Below, piece after piece: positions 18,701-27,026 of a DNA stretch of 27,026 bases. Each line of letters opens with the position of its first letter. Positions within the stretch are counted from its first letter, which is position 1. The notes beneath the pieces were generated by a model. That model had not been told where the DNA came from. It saw nothing but the letters and a program-made list of their open reading frames with translations, and ran no database searches. A program made the translations under genes and the position numbers. The DNA comes from a virus: the IMG/VR virus record IMGVR_UViG_3300045738_000569, positions 1 through 27,026 of that record. One strand, given 5' to 3'.

Positions 18701-21700
18701 TTGTTGGCCTTCTCCAGCAGTAGCTGTTGCTTCCGCCCCTTTAGAAGACTCCCCACAAGCTCTTGCGGGTCTCCGATCCTCATTACCCCCTTGGTTGCCC
18801 CATACTCCGCTAATGCCGTGTCTGCTGTGGCGAGATCAAACGTATCAATCGTCCTCGCCCATCTGCTTGTAGGGACTGTGAAGTAAGCCGAGTCTGGGTT
18901 GACATCGAATCGCCTTATGAAATCAAAGTCTTTCTCTTTTCTGGCCAGTTCCTTGGCTCGCAGGATCGTGGTGTGGAACTTTCTGGCTGTCCCAGCGGAT
19001 GGGAACATTTCTCCCTCAACAGCCTCCGCTATCTTCTCCTCGCCAGCCTCCTTAGTCTCTTTAACAATCTCAACCACTTCCTCGACCTTCGCCTCCTCAG
19101 CCTTCCCCTTTTCGACTGCCTTAACAACATCAGCTTCCGCCTTGACGACATCAGCAGCAGCCTCGGAAGGTGGCTTGGGGGCTTCTCCAGCCTTTCTGGC
19201 TCTGGAGAACTCACCCATAACCGCCTCATCAAATACTATCGGTTTTCCTAAACTCTTGGGATTGACCTCCGCCCCACGGATAAGAGCGCGACCCTCACCA
19301 ATCTGGCCCGCAAACAGCTTGGGGTCAGCACTCCATGAGTACTTATCCGTGACGGGGATAATCGAAATCTTTCCAGAACCATGCTTACCGCTTATCTCCC
19401 AATCCATTCTGGTGGCCCAAGCCAGCGCACTGTCATAGCTGTCAAAAACATGAACGCCTCCCTTCTCAAGCAATCCACCCTTGACCAGTCCCCCAACCTT
19501 ACCTTCCTCCACCGCTGCCTGTACTCTAGGGTCAGTTATGTCCAACCCCTTAAATGACTTTCCGCCACCGGACACTATCCCCTCCTTCATTATGGACGGA
19601 ACCTCTTGCGAAAGTGTAACGTGATATAGAGTGTCAGGAAGCTCCTCCGTTGGTATGAAGTCCCTTATCAAGCCTTGCAGCTCAAGCACCTCCCTAGACA
19701 AAACCTCTTCAATGGAGGAATTGTACTCCCACTTCTTGTGAAGTAATTTATACTGTTTTTCCAGCTCGTAATATTGGTCATATAGAGGCTTGTGGTCAGC
19801 CTCCCATCGCTCCATAGCATCCCCTTTGTCGCGCATTAGCCCCACGAGCTTATCTGTCATCCCCTTGTTAAAATTGTTAATTGGCCCCTCAAAAACCCCC
19901 TGATTTTGGAGCTTCTTCTGCTGCTCCTTTATCTCGGTTCTTCGGCGTTCAAGCTCCTTGAATCCGAGATTATTGTCCGCGAGCTTCGCGTCAAACAGGG
20001 CGTTATCTACTGGCTCAATTACAGTTTTATCATTTATGTCAGCAATTTCGTCTTCGTAAGTAAACTTCTCAGGGTTCTCCTCTATATTATACCTTCGTTC
20101 TACATAAACCTTCCCGTCATCTGCCTTGGCAACCTCCGCCTCAACAGGGGTAGGTGGCCTTTCCGCTTTCTGAAAAGATTCCCACATCAGCTCCCGCGAG
20201 ACTTCTCTGGCTTCAAAGCCCTGAGCCTTATGCCACTCCACAAACTCAGGCAGTGTCATGGACTGGGCGGCTTCCTGAACCGTCCCCGCAACCTTTGGCT
20301 CAACCATTTCCGCTCCTGTAATCGGCCTTGGTTCCGCTGGTATTACAGGTTCAGGCTTTGGAACAATCTCGACTTCTCCAACTGGCTTATCCGGGGCAAT
20401 CTCAGGCTCCTTGGGTAGCAGAATATCCGTCGCCATCTCAGGGTCTTTGGGAATCACAGGTTCCGCCAGAGGAACGTCCTTCGGGATCACAGCCTCGGTC
20501 AGCACTCTCTCCGGGGTGGGGACACCTCTTTCCCCGTAACCCCCGATAGGATCACCCTTCTGGTGTTCCTTCACAAGCTGTTGCCTCCCCACTTCCTCAA
20601 AAAACTTTGCCCTTCGCTTGGGATCAATTAGCTCGCCCGGAAGTGGCCGAAGGGGGTCGCGATCCTTTTCCTTCACCAACTCCTTCTCGTTGATCCGCAT
20701 GATCTCTCTGGCAGCAACAGCAGCCTTGGCCGGGGTCATGTCCTTCTCTATCGTTACCCCGTACCTCTTCTTGATTGCCGCCTTATTAACCACGCCCTTT
20801 GCGAGTGCCGCAGAGAAAGCAGCCGCAGCAGCAACGCCAAATCCAGCCTCCCACCGATCAACTTGGGAATACTTCGGAGTGCCGTCCTCGTTAACCCCGA
20901 AGATTACATCAGCGAAATGATCCTTACTCTGGTCTACACCGTCTATAATGGAAATGGCGAAGGCAGTCTGGATGCCCTTGGAAGTGGCCACAGCCGGGAC
21001 GCTCCCAGCCCCGATTGCTGGGGCAAGACCCCCAAAAATCCCCAAGGTGTAAACTCCACCCCTAGTCCCGAACATTACCTGAGTCAGGTCGGCTGCTGTA
21101 AGCTGCGCCCCGGCAAGGGCAGATTGGATTGCGTATGCCTTTGAATCCTTTCCATACGCTGCCTCCACGGCGTTAAGCTGACCCTTGGCGGCTTTCTTTA
21201 CCGCATCAAACATCGGTTTAATGTTTTTGTACTGTCCGGTCTCCTCTCCAAACCCAGCCTCACCGATGCCCCGCAGAACGCGTAACGCTTCCATGCTGTT
21301 GGGATCACCCTTACCAGCGTAGTAGGTTTCGGCCACCACATCAGGTGTTCCTCCCATTGCCTCCTCGAAAAACTCCTCCTTGGAATCGTACCCCCAGCCA
21401 CCAAGCAACCCCGTGTACGGGCCGTATAACTTCCTGAAGACGTACCTCGCCGGAGCTGGAATATTCTTATCCTTCCACTTCCCTGCGCTCTCAATGCCCT
21501 TACGCCAGCCCTTCCCAAAATCTGTTTCAGGACGAGCGGGACGCGGACGCCTAGCAGCGATCCTCCCCTCCCTTCCTTCGGGCAACGGGGCAACCATCGG
21601 CCTCTCCGCTTCTCCCGCGAACATTCGGAGCGGAATTAGCGGTTCCTTGGGGACTTCCTCCCCATGAAACACCCTCGCCGCTTCCGCCTCCTGCTCTCTC

Positions 21701-21909
21701 TCTATATCCGCCCACCTCTCCCTGTCCTCTTCCTTGACTGGAGCTAGTGCTGGTAATGGCTGGGAGGTAATTTCAGCTTCACGGTAACGCTCCTCCTTCT
21801 CTTGCTCCCCTTCTTCCCTGAGAAGCCTATCAAAAATAGTTTCCGGTTTCTCCTCCTGCTTCTCTTCGTCTAGGAGCCTGTCAAAAATTGTCAGGGGTTT
21901 ATCGGCCAT
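15763..21909 (-). CDS. Giant internal virion / ejection protein, 2048 residues
   Basis: This is the largest gene and lies third in a row of leftward virion genes, where podoviruses encode the large DNA-ejection protein. The N-terminus has two IFDRLL repeats (8-13 and 25-30) and a charged linker. About 300-390 contains Ala/Gly-rich possible membrane helices. A Pro-rich repeat (VIPKD, LPKEPE) follows. Residues about 755-905 (DTLYHVTLSQEVPSIMKEGI ... VHVFDSYDSALAWATRM) look like an ADP-ribosyltransferase-type fold. After a Lys/Glu coiled-coil linker, the C-terminal half has NFLTPTTHAVNVYGNIF, typical of very large polyvalent phage proteins. ATG 21909 follows AAGG. An in-frame start at 21945 overlaps the previous gene. 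The role is inferred from size, order and composition. Confidence 0.75.
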   Translation of the reverse strand: MADKPLTIFDRLLDEEKQEEKPETIFDRLLREEGEQEKEERYREAEITSQPLPALAPVKEEDRERWADIEREQEAEAARVFHGEEVPKEPLIPLRMFAGEAERPMVAPLPEGREGRIAARRPRPARPETDFGKGWRKGIESAGKWKDKNIPAPARYVFRKLYGPYTGLLGGWGYDSKEEFFEEAMGGTPDVVAETYYAGKGDPNSMEALRVLRGIGEAGFGEETGQYKNIKPMFDAVKKAAKGQLNAVEAAYGKDSKAYAIQSALAGAQLTAADLTQVMFGTRGGVYTLGIFGGLAPAIGAGSVPAVATSKGIQTAFAISIIDGVDQSKDHFADVIFGVNEDGTPKYSQVDRWEAGFGVAAAAAFSAALAKGVVNKAAIKKRYGVTIEKDMTPAKAAVAAREIMRINEKELVKEKDRDPLRPLPGELIDPKRRAKFFEEVGRQQLVKEHQKGDPIGGYGERGVPTPERVLTEAVIPKDVPLAEPVIPKDPEMATDILLPKEPEIAPDKPVGEVEIVPKPEPVIPAEPRPITGAEMVEPKVAGTVQEAAQSMTLPEFVEWHKAQGFEAREVSRELMWESFQKAERPPTPVEAEVAKADDGKVYVERRYNIEENPEKFTYEDEIADINDKTVIEPVDNALFDAKLADNNLGFKELERRRTEIKEQQKKLQNQGVFEGPINNFNKGMTDKLVGLMRDKGDAMERWEADHKPLYDQYYELEKQYKLLHKKWEYNSSIEEVLSREVLELQGLIRDFIPTEELPDTLYHVTLSQEVPSIMKEGIVSGGGKSFKGLDITDPRVQAAVEEGKVGGLVKGGLLEKGGVHVFDSYDSALAWATRMDWEISGKHGSGKISIIPVTDKYSWSADPKLFAGQIGEGRALIRGAEVNPKSLGKPIVFDEAVMGEFSRARKAGEAPKPPSEAAADVVKAEADVVKAVEKGKAEEAKVEEVVEIVKETKEAGEEKIAEAVEGEMFPSAGTARKFHTTILRAKELARKEKDFDFIRRFDVNPDSAYFTVPTSRWARTIDTFDLATADTALAEYGATKGVMRIGDPQELVGSLLKGRKQQLLLEKANKTGEKADRQAYEDFVQTLANDRTFVGQMMQTYSFFKVSDPVAVRDVYQEAITEAGGAKLTVEEQGTLLDMIKRVEETRKKSEELAEIHRDAELNPELSEAEINKAFEKADDAMLDWERAVVEQINLVGDKTPKLAVDMIVAQWQGNFLTPTTHAVNVYGNIFPMAPRAAARTGSRVYEAADRFLWGKSREMKLIELEKLQEKSPDPIRGETIKRLQQLTDPMEQSKLIPERFLHLYAKGITSGTGASRVWSAWKATRGKDKKGRRLEAFMTEFKRFKTPVGGDMLSSLVMGSDVNLYETGTMNMSNMTRPVDAFRAWQRLFGGKKSSKNVETVSKDLFEATFGMAPTIHFKGLMAGDVIFRNKEMMRLIDEQAAVRKWSPEKRARAIRNPKLMFTEKEMAQNRNRAAMASFQHETGWTGAIQKLNKWLSSGGAGRKALYLGWRGQTPYQKTLMNVTHELFQFSPFGAPYTMGRGAVSGLKGAWRGYKEEGAKGIRRGIQESYMPTKENLQIAGKNLVGLSIAMGAYKWLREDGIVAPDMNPVMSDPTDTAKVRYLTEETFHHGFINMSGLRRKFDNEDARWKEGDWVVDARRLGPIGHMLLSGAAVQRGLEKMPEKKRRKIEADWDKLIAHELTGSAVYANRYFWNQTMATGVKDFMQSLWWIKEGEGAGKMQKKLVKDFTSIFLPNTAQWLTKVDSPYKQSFKPSTVSEALKVEWETKSRSMFDRSRMEKVRVRDEKGKVLEEDVPVGLLGYPIIVDLWGSPLETMGEGRVLGVPLASWKTATWEKTAQGREDFWDRFMAKTFNVVDFKKSGKIADPYSGEVYRLMMKTGKGDVVPPMYSDKITVGEGKDRRRYKLNQDQYAYKSIMEGRYRLDGVSELVVSGARQMQRRWDTKGGWGFKQYMESSEFGRASDEEKISELQRIYKRARTAGVAALVEVGLMDNKSVRADLAMRKFNINPDNIPLTDDQLIEGPSGMRE

Positions 21910-21916
21910 AATTGCC

Positions 21917-23689
21917 TTATTTCTCCAAGCCCTTGAGTCTCTCAATGATCCTGCGTAAGATAGCTATTTGTCGCTCCTCCATCCCGCGAACCGCTGATAT
22001 TGCAGCCTTTTCTTCAGCAGTCGCCTGTCTGAAGATTTCCGCTAGGTCAGTAGCAGCCCCCCCATCCTTCTTGGCGTTCTCCCAAAGATTGGCAGCTTCA
22101 TCAACTTCTGCTCTTGGTTCTCCGCGTCTCGGGACTTTCTTCAGGTCTCCTCCCGGCTCAAAAACTTTCGGGGCTGCGAGAGCTTCTATGTCTCCATCCG
22201 GCCCAACCCTGTATAAGGCTCTGATCTTTTCCCGTTCCATCTTGCCCATGCCCAGCATCTCCGGCCTCTCGTTCCAGAAAGTTTTCAAGTCCCTCGGCCC
22301 AAATGATTCCGGTAGCTTTCCCGGCCCCGCTAACTTACCATCGGGGAGTGGTGCTGGGGGAATCTCCTTCGGGGGCGGGTAGTAGATCATCGACCTCTTA
22401 ATCCCGGTGGGATTCATGGTGTGGTACTCCTCGCGAGCCTCCCCCAGCCCAAAAAACTGTGGGATAGTCTCTGTATAGGTCGATAGCCACTGCCGAAATT
22501 CGGGCTTAACGTCCAAGAAAAACTGATCCTTGGAGCCGGGAAGCGGAACCTTCTCGAAGTAAGTCTTGTCGTAAAGGTTCCCCTCGTTATCGCCTTCACC
22601 AACTATTATCTGGTGTTCACCTTTCCCATTATCAAACACAACTGGTTGTATAAGTTTCCGAAAGTCTTCTACACGGGTGAGTGCCTTCCCTTGCTGAGAT
22701 TTGAAGAGATACTCAGCCATATCCTTGCCGGCCTTCTCGGCCTTCTTGAAGTCTTCAATCTCTGCTGTAAGATTTATGATGTTAAATTGAGTTTTAGCCG
22801 TGACTGTGGCAAGCTCCTTCCTAAGCTCCCGAGTCGCCAGTTGGACATCTTCCCTCTCTTTATCGGTCAGCTTTTTCTCCGCGCCAACAGGTAATAACAA
22901 ATCCTTCTTTAGGTTTTCCTGATTTTTCTTAATCTTTTTTGTCAGGTCATCACGAACCGTAAAATTGGAAACATCAGAACTCGGGGGCTTCTCAAAGTAA
23001 TAGTGATACTCCTGAATCTTTGAAACCAAAAGGCGAAGTTCCTTCATCCCGTCAACCGACGTATAGTAAGCCTGAGATTTTGGCGTCATCTCTGCGACGG
23101 AAGGCATCGGCGCACCATAAGTAAGTTCTCCTATTTGCTGAAGCATTACATTAGCGGGGCCAGCGTTCCCCCTCAAGGCGAGGGCGGACGGCTTGGACAG
23201 TTCCAGCGTATAGTCCCCACTTGCAGAAACTACGCGATCATGCCGGAGGCTTCCCTTGGGATAATCTTTCTTATGCTCTTCTGGAATCGTCAATAATCCA
23301 AACGCATCAGTCCACGCCTGACCGCGAGTAACATCCTGTGCCGCGTTGACGGTTTCCCTGCGAAGCCTATCATGTTTAAGTTTATCAACTATTGGGGTTG
23401 CCTTGGCGGCTGCCGAAAGTAGGTCAGCGTTTGGGGCATCTTTAACCCAGTCAGACATTAGCTCGCCTTCCTTGAGGTCAGTCCCAAAGGGGAGGAGGGT
23501 CTTAGGATCGCCTCCAAGCTGCTTGATTGCCGTGACTGCCTTGATGGCGGCTGCGGCATTCTTAGTCCTAGCAGCCTTGGCCAAGCGTTCTACCTCGCCC
23601 TTCTTCTCGCGCCTCTTTGTCCCGCTCTCCCAAGCCTTCTCAAACGACGGCGCGAAGCCTTTTCCAAATCCTCCCCAAAAATCAGCCAT
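21917..23689 (-). CDS. Internal virion protein, likely, 590 residues
   Basis: The start MADFWGGFGKGFAPSFEKAW is typical of phage ejection proteins placed before the giant one (compare the T7 gp15 position). The first 130 residues are Ala/Lys-rich helices. A charged coiled coil lies about 255-350 (KKIKKNQENLKKDLLLP, ATRELRKELATV). The C-terminal third is Pro/Gly-rich, and a helical end (MEERQIAILRRIIERLKGLE) closes the protein. AAGGAG precedes the ATG, 12 bases after the upstream stop. No enzymatic motif is seen. The assignment rests on order, size and composition. Confidence 0.6.
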   Translation of the reverse strand: MADFWGGFGKGFAPSFEKAWESGTKRREKKGEVERLAKAARTKNAAAAIKAVTAIKQLGGDPKTLLPFGTDLKEGELMSDWVKDAPNADLLSAAAKATPIVDKLKHDRLRRETVNAAQDVTRGQAWTDAFGLLTIPEEHKKDYPKGSLRHDRVVSASGDYTLELSKPSALALRGNAGPANVMLQQIGELTYGAPMPSVAEMTPKSQAYYTSVDGMKELRLLVSKIQEYHYYFEKPPSSDVSNFTVRDDLTKKIKKNQENLKKDLLLPVGAEKKLTDKEREDVQLATRELRKELATVTAKTQFNIINLTAEIEDFKKAEKAGKDMAEYLFKSQQGKALTRVEDFRKLIQPVVFDNGKGEHQIIVGEGDNEGNLYDKTYFEKVPLPGSKDQFFLDVKPEFRQWLSTYTETIPQFFGLGEAREEYHTMNPTGIKRSMIYYPPPKEIPPAPLPDGKLAGPGKLPESFGPRDLKTFWNERPEMLGMGKMEREKIRALYRVGPDGDIEALAAPKVFEPGGDLKKVPRRGEPRAEVDEAANLWENAKKDGGAATDLAEIFRQATAEEKAAISAVRGMEERQIAILRRIIERLKGLEK

Positions 23690-23703
23690 AATTCATTTTC
23701 TCC

Positions 23704-24849
23704 TTATCTTGTCGGCCACTTTTTCGCTCCCCACGCTTGGCCCGCCCCGCCAGCGAATCCGCCAGCTATGGCCCCGAAAGCCTGACCCAATCCGCTTGGT
23801 CGAGCGGCTATCTCTGCCGTAGTCCCGAATATGTTCTGAGCAAACCCAGCTCCAGTGGCAGCAGCACCCGGATCAAGCACTATCCCCCTCTGCATCTGGG
23901 GTGGTGCGAACGGTGAGGCTCCCTGCTGAAGTCCAGCCATCAATCCCCCCTGTGCAGCCACAGGTTGCAACCCCAACATAGACTGAATGTTACCCACATC
24001 CTGCTGACGACCAGCCATCTGGGTTCCAAGAGCCTGTTGCTGTGCCGCAAACCCCTGCCCCCGTGCCTGATTGATTTGCTGCACTCTCTGCATCGTATTC
24101 GCAAAGTTCTGCTGGGCTAATCTGTTCGCCACATCGCCCTGCGCCTGTCCGCTGCCTAAGAAGCCCAAATACTCGCCCCTACGCTGCTTGCCCAACTGCA
24201 TTCCGCCTTCCAGCTTCGCAATCGCCTCGCGTAAACCCGATCCTGCGCCTAACGCCTGTCCACGAGCAGCCGCAGCCCTGCGAACGCCCTGTTCCAGCAT
24301 TCTCTGCTGTTGTGGGGTCAACTGTTCCCCCCTCATTAACTGGTCAGCCAGTTGCGTCTCCAATTCCTGCCGCCCAGCAGCAGTCATCTCCGCGTCAGCC
24401 AGTTCCGGTATGCCACCAAGCTCCTCGTAGTCTGGAGTATCAATTCCCAGTGTTAATTCCTCTGCTGTCCCTTCTCCTCTCCTTAATCCCCCGGCAAACT
24501 CCTCTCTCAACGCAAACCCCTCTGGATCGAGCTGCTCCATCTGCTGTCTCTGCTCCGCTACAAACTGCGGGCCGTACTCTATAAGATTTGAGAGCTGTGC
24601 CTCGGTCATCTGCGGAACCATCCCCAGTAATGCCTCCGTTTCAGCTCTGGTTATGTCTATATCGCCCAACCCACTAAAATCAGCAGACACCTGCTTGCCC
24701 GTGCGTGGGTCAGTGTAGTCCACAGGTTGGCCCAGACGATAAGCGGCTTCAATCCTCCGCCGCGCCGGCATAGTCTCTATGTCCGCATAAACTCCCTCGC
24801 GAGTTGCCTTTGCATAATCCGGTGGCGGTGGTGCTTTAGATTTTCCCAT
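23704..24849 (-). CDS. Virion / internal core protein, Gln/Ala/Gly-rich, 381 residues
   Basis: The beginning MGKSKAPPPPDYAKATREGV is a pattern common at the start of podoviral internal or tail-needle region proteins. The middle (PQQQRMLEQGVRRAAAARGQ, LAQQNFANTMQRVQQINQARG) is a long Gln/Ala-rich helical region, and the C-terminus is Gly/Ala-rich (AFGAIAGGFAGGAGQAWGAK), possibly membrane-active. It corresponds by position and composition to ejection proteins such as P22 gp7 or T7 gp14, although direct similarity cannot be shown here. GAGGAA precedes the ATG, just after the stop of the GNAT-like gene. Confidence 0.6.
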   Translation of the reverse strand: MGKSKAPPPPDYAKATREGVYADIETMPARRRIEAAYRLGQPVDYTDPRTGKQVSADFSGLGDIDITRAETEALLGMVPQMTEAQLSNLIEYGPQFVAEQRQQMEQLDPEGFALREEFAGGLRRGEGTAEELTLGIDTPDYEELGGIPELADAEMTAAGRQELETQLADQLMRGEQLTPQQQRMLEQGVRRAAAARGQALGAGSGLREAIAKLEGGMQLGKQRRGEYLGFLGSGQAQGDVANRLAQQNFANTMQRVQQINQARGQGFAAQQQALGTQMAGRQQDVGNIQSMLGLQPVAAQGGLMAGLQQGASPFAPPQMQRGIVLDPGAAATGAGFAQNIFGTTAEIAARPSGLGQAFGAIAGGFAGGAGQAWGAKKWPTR

Positions 24850-24851
24850 AA

Positions 24852-25262
24852 CTAATTCCTCATCAATCGGCGTTTAGCCGTGTCCATATCAACTAACGTA
24901 ACTCTTTCCCCATACTTATGACGTACCCACGCCATCTTCTCAGCAGTCTTCCCCAGATGATTCCAGACCATACGATACATGGCCCTCATTGCATCAGGGT
25001 GGTTGCATACTGTCATCTCAACATAACATATCGGCCCTCCCGTATCCCGATAATGCTCATGGCAGTCCTCTTCATTATCCACGAACCTCACAAAAGCCAC
25101 TCCAACCAGCTCGTCACCCTTTGCCACGGCATAGTATCGGTCATTATCAACAAACCACTGCACCCACTCCAATAGACGTTCCCGACCCCACCCCCTACAA
25201 AAGTCCAGCTTATCCCCAATCAGGTCAGCCATCTCTACTGTTGTTCTCGGAAAGGTTCTCAT
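24852..25262 (-). CDS. GNAT-like (acetyltransferase-fold) protein of the tail module, 136 residues
   Basis: The protein contains DRYYAVAKGDELVGVAFVRF (41-60), then GGPICYVEMTVCNHPDAMRAMYRMVW (75-100), with the strand-helix order of a GNAT fold. A clear acetyl-CoA pyrophosphate loop (R/Q-x-x-G-x-G/A) is not seen, so it may be inactive or structural. Similar proteins of this size are found among podoviral tail and core genes. The ATG overlaps the stop of the upstream tail-hub-like gene (ATGA). The C-terminus KYGERVTLVDMDTAKRRLMR fits the last strand and helix. Confidence 0.5.
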   Translation of the reverse strand: MRTFPRTTVEMADLIGDKLDFCRGWGRERLLEWVQWFVDNDRYYAVAKGDELVGVAFVRFVDNEEDCHEHYRDTGGPICYVEMTVCNHPDAMRAMYRMVWNHLGKTAEKMAWVRHKYGERVTLVDMDTAKRRLMRN

Positions 25263-27026
25263 CGTTGCGGGTCGATTGTATCAGCAAACGCACTCGACTT
25301 GACTGCGTGTAATGAGAGTTTCCCGGCGTTGGTGGTCGCCATGTACTGCATCTCCTTAAATTTACCCCGACTGAGCATATTATATGCCCTTGTGAAGTGC
25401 GCGTCCCTAGCCGGGACAGCTACGTTCCGCTCCAGAGTCCCCAACACCTCCGCTTGCAACAACTTCTCATCCTCAGTTAGCATCGCGTCCCCCGTCTCAA
25501 GCAGGATACCATTGTTTACCCCGGCCATGTCCCTTAAATAGAAGAAGCTCACCAGTTGTTCATTGTTGAACCGATTATCCACATCGAACTCAACCTGATA
25601 ACCCAGCTTATCAGCATAAATCTCCTTGAAATTGTAAGCGCGACTCAAGAGTTTCGTATCATAATCATCTGTCTGATCCCGATACTCAGATTCCGTGGCC
25701 GAACTCTCAGCCACATAGTCCAGCCACGTATAAAGTTTGCCGCAGTTGTCCCCGAACTGGAGCCTGATGTTCCCGCTGAAAGCTGTCACCGCAAAACTGC
25801 GAGGCTCCCAGCCTACCCAGAAGCCGCTCCACGATTTCTGCTCGGCATTGAAGACCAGCGTAGTGTCCGGGTCAGTAGCCGTGTCCAATGGGACTGAAAG
25901 CATATAACGATTCCGATAATACACCGCACAAGACTTGCTTATGTGCGTCTTGTTTATTCTCTCTATGTAATCATTTATCGGTGCTGAGATGGGCGAGGAA
26001 ATGTCCGTCTGCGCTCCTGCCTCAATGGTCGAAAGGCTTCTCACGCCATCACGGGAAAGGAAGAACACATCCGGCCCCACCTGCTGCGCTGTCTGGTGAG
26101 CTATACAGCCTGTACGGTTGTTGATTAGCTTGATCTCCCAGTCGGCAACAGCCTGAGCTGGGTTGGCGTCTACACTCCACACGCTACGCTCCTTGAAGAC
26201 CAATATCCTGAACTCAAACCACGGCAGCAGTGCCGTGATCGGGTCACCATCACCTGAACCTACCCTAATGCTGTTCCCCAGCAAATCAAATGACTCGCCA
26301 TCAAGTACGTCTGACGAATATAAAGTATCCGGTGGCACGGACGTATCTGCGCTCGTGCAGAAGAGCCGGTTGGAGTGACTGATTAAAAGTTTCGGCTTAG
26401 AGGGTGTCTGAGATAGATGAGCTATGCCTTCTGCCGTGGGGTCGGCTGTTCCGGCTGCGAATGTAATCGTGGGGGGCGTAGTCGCACTATACCCACTGCT
26501 GGGAGTGTCAATCACAGCGTCAATCACCCTCCCGCCGTACCCCAGCCTCGCCGTTGCCGCCGCAGCTCCACTGCTGAACGTAATCGCAGGGACAGCCTCG
26601 TAGCCCAACCCTTTCTCAGTGATCTCAATGCTCGATATTGTCCCAGCCGCAATCGTCTGGGCTGCGGAAGCCGAGTCAACATATTGCAGACTCCCAACTC
26701 CATCACAGAAGTACATCCGGTCAACCAGTTGTGCGAAGTAAACGGACGAGGCATCGGAAGAAAAGGTTCCTCCCGTGTCAGCTATCGCTCCCGTCTCACT
26801 GACGTACTTTATCTTTCTAGTGTCAGCAGTCGTATCGTGGTTCGCAAGAATCATCTGCTCATCTGACGGGGTATCATAATAGGCCACACTAATGATTGGG
26901 CCAACAAGGGTTGAACTCCACTCCTCACCAACGTCTTCCCACCGATCCCCGGTTACATCCGTGTCGTCTGTCATCTCGCTCCAGATTGCATCCAGCGCAC
27001 TACCCACCAACTGTGACACTCCCCGG
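25259..27026 (-). CDS. Tail hub / stabilisation-like virion protein (5' end may lie outside the window)
   Basis: The frame is open to the right edge. The first usable codon inside is GTG 27019, so the gene is either complete from there or cut. The 586 residues are beta-rich and include the repeated W-type motifs seen in podoviral tail-hub or head-tail stabilisation proteins (P22 gp10-like position): FEFRILVFKERSVWSVDANP, VFFLSRDGVRSLSTI, YYRNRYMLSVPLD, FNAEQKSWSGFWVGWEPRSF. A segment at about 127-200 has two GxGY...P-x-ITF repeats resembling small beta modules in other virion proteins. It overlaps the GNAT-like gene by ATGA. The specific gp10 assignment is tentative. A structural role is likely. 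Confidence 0.55.
   Translation of the reverse strand, partial: RGVSQLVGSALDAIWSEMTDDTDVTGDRWEDVGEEWSSTLVGPIISVAYYDTPSDEQMILANHDTTADTRKIKYVSETGAIADTGGTFSSDASSVYFAQLVDRMYFCDGVGSLQYVDSASAAQTIAAGTISSIEITEKGLGYEAVPAITFSSGAAAATARLGYGGRVIDAVIDTPSSGYSATTPPTITFAAGTADPTAEGIAHLSQTPSKPKLLISHSNRLFCTSADTSVPPDTLYSSDVLDGESFDLLGNSIRVGSGDGDPITALLPWFEFRILVFKERSVWSVDANPAQAVADWEIKLINNRTGCIAHQTAQQVGPDVFFLSRDGVRSLSTIEAGAQTDISSPISAPINDYIERINKTHISKSCAVYYRNRYMLSVPLDTATDPDTTLVFNAEQKSWSGFWVGWEPRSFAVTAFSGNIRLQFGDNCGKLYTWLDYVAESSATESEYRDQTDDYDTKLLSRAYNFKEIYADKLGYQVEFDVDNRFNNEQLVSFFYLRDMAGVNNGILLETGDAMLTEDEKLLQAEVLGTLERNVAVPARDAHFTRAYNMLSRGKFKEMQYMATTNAGKLSLHAVKSSAFADTIDPQR

Noticed and set aside
15698-25312. Numerous plus-strand frames of 60-205 codons
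   Set aside because: They are Ser/Pro/Leu-rich mirrors of the long leftward virion genes, without ribosome sites or operon spacing.

Overview
The window is most of the genome of a tailed bacteriophage, probably short-tailed (podovirus-like). The evidence is a portal protein, both terminase subunits, a row of large ejection-type virion proteins with a tail-hub-like protein, and a phage recombination and replication module. No integrase, transposase, rRNA, tRNA or CRISPR array is visible. The host cannot be identified. Shine-Dalgarno sites are bacterial (AAGGAG, AAAGGA) and the base composition is moderate. Both ends cut genes: the portal gene runs off the left edge and a virion gene runs off the right edge. 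Because both structural blocks read leftward and flank one rightward block, they are probably joined on a circular or circularly permuted map. That join is an inference.

Layout. (1) 1-3690, leftward packaging operon: small terminase, large terminase, five small genes (several coupled by TAATG or ATGA overlaps), then portal. A promoter at 3663-3690 has a perfect 18-bp palindrome filling its -35/-10 spacer. (2) 3691-5643, control region: hairpin-rich DNA, a structured leader, a unique repeat-containing protein (4093-4938), a terminator, a cluster of six iteron-like repeats followed by AT-rich DNA (candidate origin), a strong rightward promoter and a roughly 450-nt structured leader with a second palindrome. 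(3) 5644-9872, rightward early genes: a secreted SleB-type cell-wall hydrolase and small phage genes, including a DUF7227-like and a DUF932-like protein. A leftward promoter and three tandem inverted repeats lie in the middle. (4) 9950-10283, a one-gene regulator cassette: third palindrome, promoter, leaderless ribbon-helix-helix gene, terminator. (5) 10300-15081, DNA metabolism: Lar-like zinc ribbon, PD-(D/E)XK resolvase-like nuclease, ERF annealing protein, an Fe-S RecB/Cas4-type nuclease split in two by about 1.3 kb of other genes, a small acidic-tailed protein and a stand-alone DnaA domain IV protein. (6) 27026-15068, leftward virion genes: tail-hub-like protein, GNAT-like protein, three ejection-type proteins (one of 2048 residues), then a nuclease-like gene without a normal start codon and a small conserved gene. 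The two arms converge and overlap at 15068-15081.

How it may work together. The palindrome sits at the packaging promoter, in the early leader and next to the small DNA-binding gene. This suggests one regulator coordinating early and late transcription, with the ribbon-helix-helix protein as the nearest candidate. ERF, the resolvase-like nuclease and the split nuclease form a recombination set. The iterons and the DnaA-like protein point to phage-directed initiation of replication. The most unusual items are the shared palindrome with its candidate regulator, the split nuclease, and the densely structured control region.
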